Shown here piece by piece: positions 21,224 to 29,581 of a DNA stretch of 29,581 bases. The notes beneath the pieces were generated by a model. That model saw nothing but the letters and a program-made list of their open reading frames with translations, ran no database searches and was not told where the DNA came from. Numbering within the stretch: position 1 is the stretch's first letter; each line of letters starts with the position of its first letter. Position numbers and translations under genes: made by a program. Source of the stretch: Sperchopsis tessellata (taxonomy: Eukaryota; Arthropoda; Insecta; Coleoptera; Hydrophilidae); the NCBI GenBank assembly GCA_033557685.1, contig JAWQRN010000439.1, forward strand, positions 1-29,581. Reading direction: 5' to 3'.

Positions 21224-21428
21224 AAATCAAAGTAGGAAACGCAGAAGGTCAATTAATACCACAAAAGAACAGTATGAGGTGTATTTATCCTTAATGGAGG
21301 CAGATTATGTATTCTGTAGTGGAATAATTAATCTTTCTTTAGAGGATAATTACAATATTAAAAAGTGGCAGAATTTGGTAGAGCCATATACCAAGAAATG
21401 TAAAGTACTTAATACCTTAAAATATTAA
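21224..21428 (+). CDS. PIF/Harbinger-like Myb/SANT protein remnant, exon 2
   Basis: The acceptor TTACAG (ending at 21223) follows a pyrimidine-containing tract. The first base completes a Leu codon (TT plus A) begun in exon 1, so the two exons join in phase to give 74 residues. The sequence has a basic start (NQSRKRRRS), then TTKEQYEVYLSLMEADYVFC, a SGII loop, and IKKWQNLVEPYTKKC before TAA at 21426-21428. This resembles the first two helices of the Myb/SANT-like (MADF-like) domain that partners the Harbinger transposase: T..QY...L..ME....F..G, then KKW..L. The third helix is lost or diverged, so it is probably a truncated remnant, though no internal stop is present. Confidence 0.5.
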
Positions 21429-21572
21429 TAATATGTATATTTCGTAAATATGCATCAAGAAAATAATTCATTTAATGCCTATTTGCCTTCAAATGAAATG
21501 GGATTCTTGTTGTTCGGACTCTCTGGTTTGCATGATTTTCCGGAGCAACAATTATTTCAAGAATCAAGAAAC

Positions 21573-21735
21573 GTAGCTCTCAAAAGTGCTAGGTATAGTT
21601 TCACATGTAGCTCTCAAAAGTGTTAGTCATAGACTGATTATGACTAGTACTTCTGAGGCCTACATGTCAATCTATACATACCTAGCAGTTTTATGAGTTA
21701 CATTTTAGTATATACCTAGGACTTTCAAGAGCCGC
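21573..21735. repeat. Five-copy inverted-repeat cluster (hairpin) in wake intron
   Basis: A motif of about 25 bases, GTAGCTCTCAAAAGTG then CTAGGTATAG, occurs twice in direct orientation (21573-21598 and 21607-21632). It occurs three times inverted (21640-21663, 21672-21701, 21711-21735). The order is + + - - -. The centre is a hairpin with an exact 8-base stem tip TAGTCATA / TATGACTA around a 7-base loop GACTGAT. Transcribed as part of the wake pre-mRNA it could fold into a long imperfect stem. It may be a small foldback (MITE-like) element. Confidence 0.7.
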
Positions 21736-21895
21736 ATGCTTTGATAGTCCCCTGCAATGGTAGACGAAACGTTGGAAAAGAAAAGCCAACACACAGTTAT
21801 TTTTCGGAATACCTTAAGATAATGTTAGTGTAATTTAGGAAGAATAGTGAATCATTTATGCTATAATTAAAATGCTATTAAAAAGGTATACTTAC

Positions 21896-22519
21896 GCAGA
21901 TACATGAGGGTTATCTCTCACTTTACAATGTGGCAGCATGTTGGGTGATTTTGCTGGTACAACAACTTGGATGAGGTCTACGGAACTCTGCATCTTGAGG
22001 TAGGCTAGATACAATCCCTTACTCAACTTCAAACTAGAAACTTGATGATAGTTAATCTGTTCCTGAATCGAACCCATGAGAATCTCCGAAATATTATGGT
22101 CGTCGCTCAACACAACTTTTTTAAACACTTTATTCATTGGTAACCACCTCGAGTTTAATACTGACACACTTTTAGGAATTTTAATGTAATTTATAGTACT
22201 TAGCACTACTGTTCCATTGGTATCTCGCAACGGTTTATAATATAACTGGCCAAGGTCTTGCAGACAGAGCGCAGATTGCATTTGAAGCGCTGCGGAGAGT
22301 AGTTTTGTCCTAAAGTGTATGGCTGATGACGTATGTTTTTCCATATCGGCTCTCAATAATTTAGTATCGTCCCACGTACAGGCTACTTTCATAAGCCAAT
22401 GGTGATCATTGTGTATACAGCTCGGGAATGTTTCATCTATTTCTATCACAGGTAAGAAGTCCTCGTTGGTAACAAGAACTTTGTCTTCATGGTATAAAAT
22501 ACAAGCCAGGTAGATTCCT
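21896..22519 (-). CDS. wake: wake/ANKFN1 orthologue, conserved middle exon
   Basis: The exon spans 624 bases between the acceptor TTTTACAG (ending at 22520) and the donor GTAAG. Its first base completes an Arg codon (AG plus A), giving ...NLRRGIYLACILYHE at the join. The region reads VLVTNEDFLPVIEIDE, HHWLMKVACTWDD and, near its end, LKLSKGLYLAYLKMQSSVD and VRDNPHVSA. It is the block between the FN3 and RA domains that is conserved between fly Wake and vertebrate ANKFN1. It has no named domain that I can assign and no membrane segment. The apparent Met start upstream (22551) lies in intron sequence and is not used. Confidence 0.93.
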
Positions 22520-22814
22520 CTGTAAAACGAAACAAAACTGATTAGTACCACCTAAGGTCAAACACAGAGCTTGAGAAGAAGTAGAATTATTTTTATGAAA
22601 TTTAGAAGTTGTTTTGTTTACCTTTCAACTGAATTTTATGAAGGAAAGAACGGAAGGCATACTAGATATAGAAGAAGTTATAAAAGGTACAGCAAGTATC
22701 TTTTTTGGGGAGAATTGTGAAAAAGGAAAGAAATAGGTTTGATACACAAATAGAGCACATGAATATGTGATATGTTAAATGTGAATACTTTAGCCAAAAT
22801 TATGTCATTTTTAC
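22520..22814 (-). other. wake: wake intron, 295 bp
   Basis: The donor is GTAAAA at 22814-22809 and the acceptor CAG ends at 22520. The split Arg codon AG/A is in phase. I see no element inside. Confidence 0.85.
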
Positions 22815-22985
22815 CTTCTAAGATTCTTCTGAAATTTGCTAGCGGCGGTAAATAGTTGCTTTATGGTAGTTTTCTTCCGTTGAGTTCTTCGTTGTGGTCC
22901 AGGGGTTTCTAAAATCTCACTACCTGGTCTTACTTGCTTAACTTCATCCATTAATTGTTCCAACTGTTTCAATTTTCCATCAAAC
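22815..22985 (-). CDS. wake: wake/ANKFN1 orthologue, short basic exon
   Basis: This 171-base exon follows the acceptor TTTGCAG. Its first base completes Arg with the upstream AG, giving ...KDPRFDGKLKQLEQLMDEV across the junction. The residues LKQLEQLMDEVKQVR look like a short amphipathic helix or coiled coil. They are followed by the basic segment QRRTQRKKTTIKQLFTAASKF, which could bind membrane or nucleic acid or act as a sorting signal (inference). This linker directly follows the FN3 domain. The split phase is the same as in the next two junctions, which supports the model. Confidence 0.92.
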
Positions 22986-24032
22986 CTGCAAACAAAGATG
23001 ATCATAAAAGCCTTAATGTGCACACTCAAATTAAATCGAGTGGATAATACTGACAGAAATGTGCACACTAGAGTTAAATTGAGCAGCAAAGCATTTTATG
23101 TTACCAAAATGTACGTACTCAAATAAATTAATTCTAGAAACTGCCGCAGTAATACTTCTTCATCAGCATACCTGCACGGTTACCAACGTCATATTGATGT
23201 CGCTGGACAAGGCCAGTTTTACTAAGTATTAATTAATAGCATATTATCATTAGAAGCAGGGTAAAAGAAACTGTCACAAAAGGTTAAACAATCGAAACGC
23301 TCTACCTGCGCTTTAGTTTTCTATGATTTTCGGAGAAGCGGGAGGATTTTGTTGTACATTTGTAACTCGGTGGATAGCTAATAAAACGAAGAAGTTATTC
23401 AAGTAATTTGTACGCTTAAAGTATTAATGATTGACATAAATCTTCGTTTTTGACTAGGAACTCCATTAAAAAAAGAAAAAATAAATCTTGTTTAGTTTCG
23501 GTGTTTATGGATATTTTACTATTAAGAAAGCATTGCAGAGGTGTCAGCCACATACTAAAATTAAAATTAGTAGAATTCGATACCGAGTTGTTTTTTTATT
23601 AAATTCTCAACTTGAATATAAGGGATTTTTCTAAAAAAACTAAAACTTTAAATATCTTGAAAATGGTTCACTTTTGTATTTTAAGGTTAAATTTGCTTCG
23701 AATTATCAGGAACCTTGTATGTAAGTATTGTACAAAAATATGTTCCAAAAAAGATTTCCATTGATATAAAAAGCTTTTTTTTATGCTTTTTTCAAACAAA
23801 GCACACGTTGAAGGTTTAATACTGCTTCCTCTAGTTACCATGACTATATTATTGTTTTTGTTAGAATGTTTCCAATTATCATAGCTACTAAATGTTTAAG
23901 TATTATTTAATCATAAATTTGTAAATTTATGGACATTAATCTAAAACAAAAAAAACAGTATTTCTAAGCTGGCTCAATATTGTTTAAAGAAAAAATTGCT
24001 ATGCTTCAACATACTACAGTTAATATCTTTAC
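22986..24032 (-). other. wake: wake intron, 1047 bp
   Basis: The donor is GTAAAG at 24032-24027 and the acceptor is TTTGCAG ending at 22986. I see no recognisable element in it. The sequence is AT-rich with several poly(A)/poly(T) runs. Confidence 0.85.
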
Positions 24033-24249
24033 CTTGGATCTTTTTCTTCCACTTCCCTCCAAGTTGAAGGAACAACTGAGGCAGGAGTGGAGGACAAAAA
24101 TGTGCCGTATCCCTTGAGGTTACCGCACGAAGCTCTAAAATAATATCGTCTTCCTTGGGTTAATTCTATATTACAGATGGGTTTCGACATGTCCACAATC
24201 TCTGTTTCTCCTGTTATGTGGCCAAAATCAGCCCTCGTTGACCATTGCA
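24033..24249 (-). CDS. wake: wake/ANKFN1 orthologue, exon with C-terminal part of FN3 domain
   Basis: The exon begins after the acceptor TTTCAG (ending at 24250) with TG, completing a codon of form NTG from the upstream exon. It then reads QWSTRADFGHITGETEIVD. The strands LTQGRRYYFRASCGNLKGYG and STPASVVPSTW are the F and G strands of a fibronectin type III fold, with the usual Y.FRA motif. This is the single FN3 domain of Wake/ANKFN1; its first half and the ankyrin repeats must be encoded upstream, beyond 29581. All the sequence from here to the right edge is therefore intron of wake, unless a small exon was missed. Confidence 0.92.
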
Positions 24250-25285
24250 CTGAAACAAAATAATAGGTCATTACAGCAATTATTCTTATACATTTCTTTT
24301 TATCCAAACCATAAAGATTACATTAATATTTCTTAATCACCAAATATTTATTTATTTACTAATTTAAAATGGTACTAAAGATAATAATACACAATTATAT
24401 ACATAAAAATCATAAGTAAAGTAATTTGTAACATGAGGGAAGGTGTTTCGAAAGGCCAGCACCTATCTTGGTAGTGATACCCTCAAAGCAGAAGGAAAAA
24501 AATACTTCATAGAATTACACAGTCTATATATTTTCTACAAACGGGATTATTATTAACCCATATGATAAGAAGTACATATTATCAAAAACAAATAACCCCA
24601 AATAATTATTGTGTGAAAATCTATTTCAGAAAATGAACAGAATTTTCATAAGCAGAGGTATCTTGATCTGGAAGGCATTTCATAAAATTGAAGTTTACTC
24701 CGAACTGGATTGCATCAAAGACTTGAACACAGAGATATTTGCACTTGCATTAGACAGAGTCTTAGTTGCATAACATTAAACAGATACTATACGATCAGAG
24801 AAAGTGAAGGCAGAATTAAAATTAATACCGTGTTCTCTAGTTGTAATACATTGTTCTAAGGATAGATAACAGAGAGAGAAATCACAGAGTACATTGTTTC
24901 TTTAAGACACTACTTTACGACATTTTATAGCTAATTCTGATTTGAATATTGCAAACACCAGAACTAGAGCTTCTTTTCTAAGAGACCTTGGGTTTTCACT
25001 AGTAAAACCTTAAATGGAATATTGCTGAACTATTCCTGGCATCTTAAATTAGATAAAAAAAATAGAATTTCTGTTGCCTAGGGGGAACTTGCACCTTCAC
25101 CTCAAACTATTTGCCAGGACATCATAAAAAGGAAGAGATGTTAATTATGTTCATATTCTAAGGATAGAAAAACAAATATTAATGTCAAAAATATATTTGT
25201 GCAGAACATTGTTCCAAACAGTGCAGTAATTGTGAATGACCAGAAACAATGAAAATTGCAGTAGTGAATTATGATATAACCTCAA
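24250..25285. other. wake: wake intron stretch without recognisable element
   Basis: This is the 3' end of the large intron upstream of the FN3 exon. There are fragments of AT-rich DNA but no protein signature that I can name. Confidence 0.5.
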
Positions 25286-25289
25286 TACA

Positions 25290-27560
25290 AAGCGAAGTGG
25301 CAATTAAAATTAAACAAGAATAGAGTCGAAGACCACCCTACAAATATTGATAACAAAACGGACCAAGCAGACAACCAATATAATAGCATCCAATCAACAC
25401 TACCTGTAAAAAATACAGTAATAAACACAAAAGAAACTATTAAACTTGTATTATTCAATGTGAGAAGTCTAAAAAACAAACTTGATGAAATAGTAATCAT
25501 TAAGACCCAGATGTATTCATACTAACGGAAACTTGATTGTATCAAAATGAGGAGAAACTATTTGAAATAACTGGATATCGAAGTGTACATAATTGAAGAG
25601 AAAGTAGAGGGAGAGAAATGGCATTACATATTAAATAGCACATAGAAGTACGAAAAAGTGGGAAAAAGACACAGATGAGCAGTAACATAGTATACATAAC
25701 ACTGAAACAAATAGATATAGTATACAGGCCACCTCATGTAAAGATTGACTGCTTTATAGAAATGTTGGATGTCATAGTGGAATGAGTGGAAAGGGGAACC
25801 AAAATTGTAGGAGATATGAATGTAGATATACTGAAGGATGATGAAAAACAACAGCATATACAGAAATGATAACAGAAAATGGCTTTAAGATAATCAATAA
25901 CAAAAACTACATAACTCGTAATGCAGAGGATCAAATAATATCGAATATTCCAGGTAATCTTGTGGGATTTGATACAAGGCAATATCAGATCACAACATAG
26001 TAACACCAGAATGGAACATCCAAGAAAGACAAAATGAAAGAAAAACTATGCTAAAAGTGAAAACAAACTATGAACAAGTAAGGAGACACATAATAAAAGA
26101 GTTAGAAAGAAATTAACCAAAAGCTATTCAAGAGTTAACTAGATTAATAAAAAAAATGCTAGAAACAAACACACAAATAAAAAAAAAAATTATCTACAAG
26201 ATCAAACATAGAGACAAAAAATATAAAAGGAAGAAAAATAATCTTAATGACTTAAAATTAATAGCTGAATATAAAGAAGCCAAACAATACATAACAGAAA
26301 AAAAAGGTGTACATAAACAAAAGGTTTCAAAATGAAATAAATAATCCTAGGAAAATGTGGATAGTGATCAATTTTACATTAAATTATAAATACAACAACA
26401 CCAAAAATAATATTGAATAGCTACGAACAACAAGTGAACAATACAATATGAAAGAGGAAATAGCAGAATATGCAAACACTTACTTTGCAGACATAGGGCA
26501 ACATCTTGCCGAAGAAATAATAAAAAAAAGGAATTCTAATTTGTATGTTAAACACGAGTGAAGAGAAATCATTTTATTTGTATGAAACCAATGCAGATGA
26601 AGTGAAGAGAATTATAGCAGTGTTATAGAATGGAAAGCACCTAGAAATGATGGAATAACAGCAGAAAAAATTACTTATATTACGTAGTGTGTCATGAAAT
26701 AACACCTACACTAACCAAGTTAATAAATGAAGTCTTTAAAACTGGTACATATCCAGAATCTTTGAAATAAACAACGATAGCGCCCATGTTTAAAAGAGAC
26801 AAAAATCAGATAAGCAACTACAGGACAGTAGCTCTAATATCAATAGTTAGCAAAATAATCGAGAAAATCTTAAAGAAACATTTAATGAAATTCATAAACA
26901 GGAAACAATATGCATTTCAAGAACAGTACCACATCAGCAATAAAATATCTGCTAACCGACATGACAGGATGCCCTAGATAAAGGAGAATATGTTGTCTTT
27001 ATATCGACTAAAAAAAGCATTTGATACAGGAGAGGAGAGCTCCAATTGGCAAAACATAGAAAAGCAGGAAATCAACACAGTAAAAAACAAACATAGATGG
27101 AACACTGAGCAGCAACCGCACAACAAGATATGGGGTACCACAAGGTAGTGTCTTAGGACTAATCCTATACAACATTTATATCAACGAAATAAGAGACCAA
27201 AAACCTCATAGAATCACAATATGTATATGCAGAAGATACCTGTAAATTATACAGAAACAAAAATTTAGAGGAACTTGAAACAATTATCAGAAGAGATATG
27301 ATTTCATTAAACCAAGGGCTGTAACATAATTTGCTTACTATAAATACAGAAAAAACAACAAAACATGGTATTCTCACATAACAAAAAACACTCAGAAATA
27401 ACTATAAATAATTTTATAGAGGATAAGCTCATACAGAATGAAAAAGCCACAACATACTTAGGTTTAAGAATTGATGACTGTCTCAAATCGAATGACCACA
27501 CAGACGAGACATGTAAAAAAATAGCACCGATGGTTGGAGCAATCAAAAGAACCTCAAATC
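25290..27560 (+). mobile_element. LINE, endonuclease and RT region (5' segment of an interrupted copy), plus strand
   Basis: The + strand reads an APE-type endonuclease: LVLFNVRSLKNKLDE (about 25445), DPDVFILTET, GDMNVDIL (about 25810-25835) and SDHNIVTPEW (25985-26015). After a lysine-rich linker, the RT fingers are FKRDKNQISNYRTVALI and SIVSKIIEKILK (26786-26870), box A is a damaged KKAFDT (about 27010-27030), and box C reads YAED at 27226-27237 instead of YADD. The thumb with INTEKTT, TTYLGLRIDD and APMVGAIKRTSN (27340-27560) follows. Stops and frameshifts are frequent. The element is antisense to wake, interrupted at about 27560 and resumes at 28813. Confidence 0.85.
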
Positions 27561-28812
27561 AAATTCTTTATTTAATAAAAACATAGTTCGCCAATGTACA
27601 AAAAATATGATCAAAGATAATTCACTATAAAAACTCCAAAGATGAATTGAAGAACTCCTCCATCATGAAGAAGCATCCCCTCATCAAGGCGGCCTTGTCC
27701 TGGATTCAAACTGCCGCCTAGAAAGGTTCCCCCAGTCCAGTGGAAGTTTGTTAAACAGCCTAGGGCCCATATTTCTTGATAGGAATGATGACAATCTGAG
27801 GAAAGTAGTTTGGAAATTTTCCTTTCCTCGGGTTGTGTAATGATAAATTTGTGATCGTTGGCAATGATTAAGGATGTGTTTTTTAGTATACATAATTTTC
27901 TCCAGGATATAGAGTGAGGCTTGCAGTGTGTATAGTCCGAGAAGCCTTTGATTGCTCTCACCGCTTTTTTTTGTAAAATTAATACTCTGAATGAGTGAGT
28001 TGACCCTCCGCATGCCAATACACCATATGCCATAATACTATGAAATAGACCTTGTTAATCATTTGTGCTATCCTTCTTATGGCATATATAGAACTTGAGA
28101 GCCTCCCAGAAAGGATATCAACATGATCCCTCCAGGTGAGTAAATGTTCAATATAAATACCCAGAAACTTCAGAGGGAGCTGTTCAGCATGCGCTCGTCT
28201 ATCAGTAGTGAGACATATCTGCGCTGTTTTAGATTCGTTAAGGACTAGGCCATTCTTTGAGTGATGTTTGCGCTTTCAGCAATACTGTGTTGAGGTTCTT
28301 GTGTCGAGTCAGTAAGGTGGTGTCATCATTACAATTTTACTTTGAATATTGTATGGTAAATCGTTGATATACAGTAGGAAAAACAGCGGGCCCAAAATAT
28401 ATCACTGTGCAACTCCTGGCTTGATCGACTTGGTAGAGCTATGAGCAGCCACAGTACCCACGAACTGACACCTATCAACCATATAGGATTTCAAGATGTC
28501 AAGAGCAACCCCCCTGAATCCATAATACTCTGCCTTAACCAGAAATTCTCTATATGGCATGCTGTCAAATGCTTAAGTCGCAAGACTGCGCAAAACACTC
28601 ATCTCCAGCCTCAAGGGCTTCGGTGATATACTTTAGCAGAGCCAATAGGGCATCAGATGTTGACAAACCCTTCCTAAAACCAAATTGGTCACCAGAGACA
28701 ATCTTGCCCGCATCCAAGTAGCTCAACATTCGTTTAGCCACAAGTGATTCAAAAATTTTGGATATAACTGGCAGTATCGCTATTGGTCTGCAGTTTCTAG
28801 GGTTTTCTCTCT
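27561..28812 (-). mobile_element. Nested LINE, RT and C-terminal region, minus strand
   Basis: Read on the minus strand, this gives NCRPIAILPVISKIFESLVA and FGFRKGLSTSDALL (28795-28660), box A as a broken FDSMPYREFLVKAEYYGFRG, KSYMVDRCQFVG, ILGPLFFLLYINDLP (about 28395-28350), and box C as CNDDTTLL (28322-28333). The thumb reads LNESKTAQ, FLGIYIEHLLTW and RRIAQMI. The C-terminal part reads YGVLACGGSTHSFRVLILQK, KKAVRAIKG, YHYTTRGKEN and MGPRLFNKLPLDW (28033-27730). The 3' end is an AT-rich tail with ATTAAATAAAG near 27567. It sits inside the plus-strand LINE, so it inserted later. It is 5' truncated (no endonuclease) and frameshifted. Confidence 0.83.
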
Positions 28813-29122
28813 TAACACCAAGAACAAAACAGCTAGTCTATAATGCATACATAATATCTTATATTAACTACCAGATTATTGCCTGGGGTGGAGGATCTAC
28901 GAAACAAAACATTAAGCGAATCCAAATTGCACAGAACAAAGCAATTAAGAAACCTTAACAGAAGAACCCCGACAGGCAACCTATACCAAACAGAAATGAA
29001 TATAGAAACAAGGATAAAGTACCAATACATTCTGAGCATCTTACAAATAATGGGCAGACATACAACAAACATGCACATTCAAAGCAACGATGAAATACAC
29101 GGACATGTTAAATATAATAGAC
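28813..29122 (+). mobile_element. LINE C-terminal segment, continuation of the copy starting at 25290
   Basis: After the nested insertion the + strand resumes with LTPRTKQLVYNAYIISYINY, QIIAWGGGSTKQNIKRIQ and IAQNKAIK (28813-28957), then in another frame RTPTGNLYQTEMNIETRIKY. The upstream segment ends at AIKRTSN, which in the related copy at 2455 is followed by the equivalent of this segment, so the two pieces are one element. Its 3' end is cut by the Penelope-like element near 29122, and no tail remains. Confidence 0.75.
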
Positions 29123-29581
29123 TTCCACGGTTAGTATCTGTATGAATGTTGTTTGGGTGGAAACCGTGTAGATGCTCTGACAAGTGCCGTCGTTTCGTCC
29201 ACTGTTGCATGGTAGTTGAAATCCATCGTCCCTGTTGATATTGTTGGGGCTATTATAAACTTCAATGGCTTCTCAGAATTTTTTGGGAAAATAAGAAGGC
29301 TCCCTAGCTAAGACTTTAGTTTCTTGGAAGATAATGGGGTGATCTGTTTCGTGACGATGTTCAGCAACGGCTGACTGAATAATATGACCCAGACAAGTAC
29401 AACGTACGTGCTTCTTTAAACGAGTAGCAATCGTTCGTTTAGTTTCTCCAATATACACTTTACCACAGCAACAAGGAATCTGATAAACCCCTTCACTTTG
29501 CAAAGGGATGACATCTTTTGAAGAAGGAAGAACTTGAGGAATCTTTTGTATCGGGGAGAATACTGTTTTGATGTCAAATTT
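29123..29581 (-). mobile_element. Penelope-like element, GIY-YIG endonuclease end, minus strand, runs off window
   Basis: From the right edge the minus strand is open and reads KIPQVLPSSKDVIPLQSEGV, then GVYQIPCCCGKVYIGETKRT, AEHRHETDHPI and VLAREPSY. This is the GIY-YIG endonuclease of Penelope-like elements (GVY..PC..CGKVYIG core). A TGA at 29273-29275 interrupts it where the family usually has Arg before EAIEVY. Reading through, the same frame continues EAIEVYNSPNNINRDDGFQLP. The RT domain must lie beyond 29581. One stop in this length suggests a fairly young copy. It is in the wake sense orientation. Confidence 0.85.

Larger units (their letters stand above)
20797..21895 (-). other. wake: Last wake intron (1099 bp), contains nested elements
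   Basis: The donor is GTAAG at 21895-21891 and the acceptor is TTTTAG ending at 20797. The split Ala codon (GC plus G) matches across it. On the other strand it contains a Myb-like two-exon ORF (21090-21428) and a hairpin-forming repeat cluster (21573-21735). Near 21750-21770 the string TAGACGAAACGTTGGAA resembles the 3' region of Penelope-like elements. Confidence 0.9.

Noticed and set aside
22987..23089. Hydrophobic N-terminal extension (MLLNLTLVCTFLSVL) that looks like a signal peptide
   Set aside because: It lies upstream of a strong TTTGCAG acceptor and is intron sequence; the joined exon model continues the FN3 linker instead.
25624..26006. Hydrophobic minus-strand ORFs resembling membrane proteins
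   Set aside because: They are antisense to the LINE endonuclease region, and their AT-rich codons give false hydrophobic segments.
1..29581. CRISPR array, bacterial operon or prophage
   Set aside because: There are no regularly spaced repeats, ribosome-binding sites or co-directional gene runs; introns and LINEs mark the window as animal DNA.

Overview
The window looks like a piece of an insect genome: strongly AT-rich, crowded with decayed transposable elements, and carrying one conserved host gene with typical spliceosomal introns. I favour a large, repeat-rich genome such as that of a beetle, but this rests only on repeat load and element types. There are no bacterial features, rRNA, tRNA or CRISPR arrays that I can see.

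The only host gene I recognise is on the minus strand at 18999-24249. It is the 3' part of the wide awake (wake) / ANKFN1 orthologue. Four exons join in one frame (24033-24249, 22815-22985, 21896-22519, 18999-20796). They encode about 936 residues: the end of a fibronectin type III domain, a conserved middle region, a serine-rich stretch and a C-terminal Ras-associating (RA) domain. The upstream exons, which should carry the ankyrin repeats, lie beyond the right edge.

Left of wake (1-18.5 kb) is an intergenic or intronic repeat field. In order it holds a decayed mariner, an antisense LINE, a sense LINE 3' end with an ATT tail, a GC-richer island of unknown origin with core-promoter-like motifs, two head-to-head LINE pieces, and a LINE containing an apparently perfect 625-bp tandem duplication. 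Then come a short antisense LINE tail, a TCCCG-rich patch, a Crypton-like recombinase remnant, another LINE, a candidate solo LTR, and a LINE whose catalytic box is mutated. Between them are long AT-rich stretches where I see nothing.

The wake introns are also populated. The last intron holds, on the opposite strand, a small two-exon ORF whose halves join in phase and resemble the Myb/SANT-like protein of PIF/Harbinger transposons, followed by a cluster of five approximately 25-bp motif copies arranged as a hairpin. The intron upstream of the FN3 exon holds a LINE with endonuclease and reverse transcriptase regions (25290-29122). A second LINE in the opposite orientation is nested in it (about 27561-28812), and a Penelope-like GIY-YIG element runs off the right edge. 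An exact 156-bp tandem duplication lies just 3' of the wake stop codon.

I found no convincing new biological system. The best leads are the phase-matched Myb-like mini-gene and the hairpin in the wake intron, the two apparently identical tandem duplications, and the nested LINEs.
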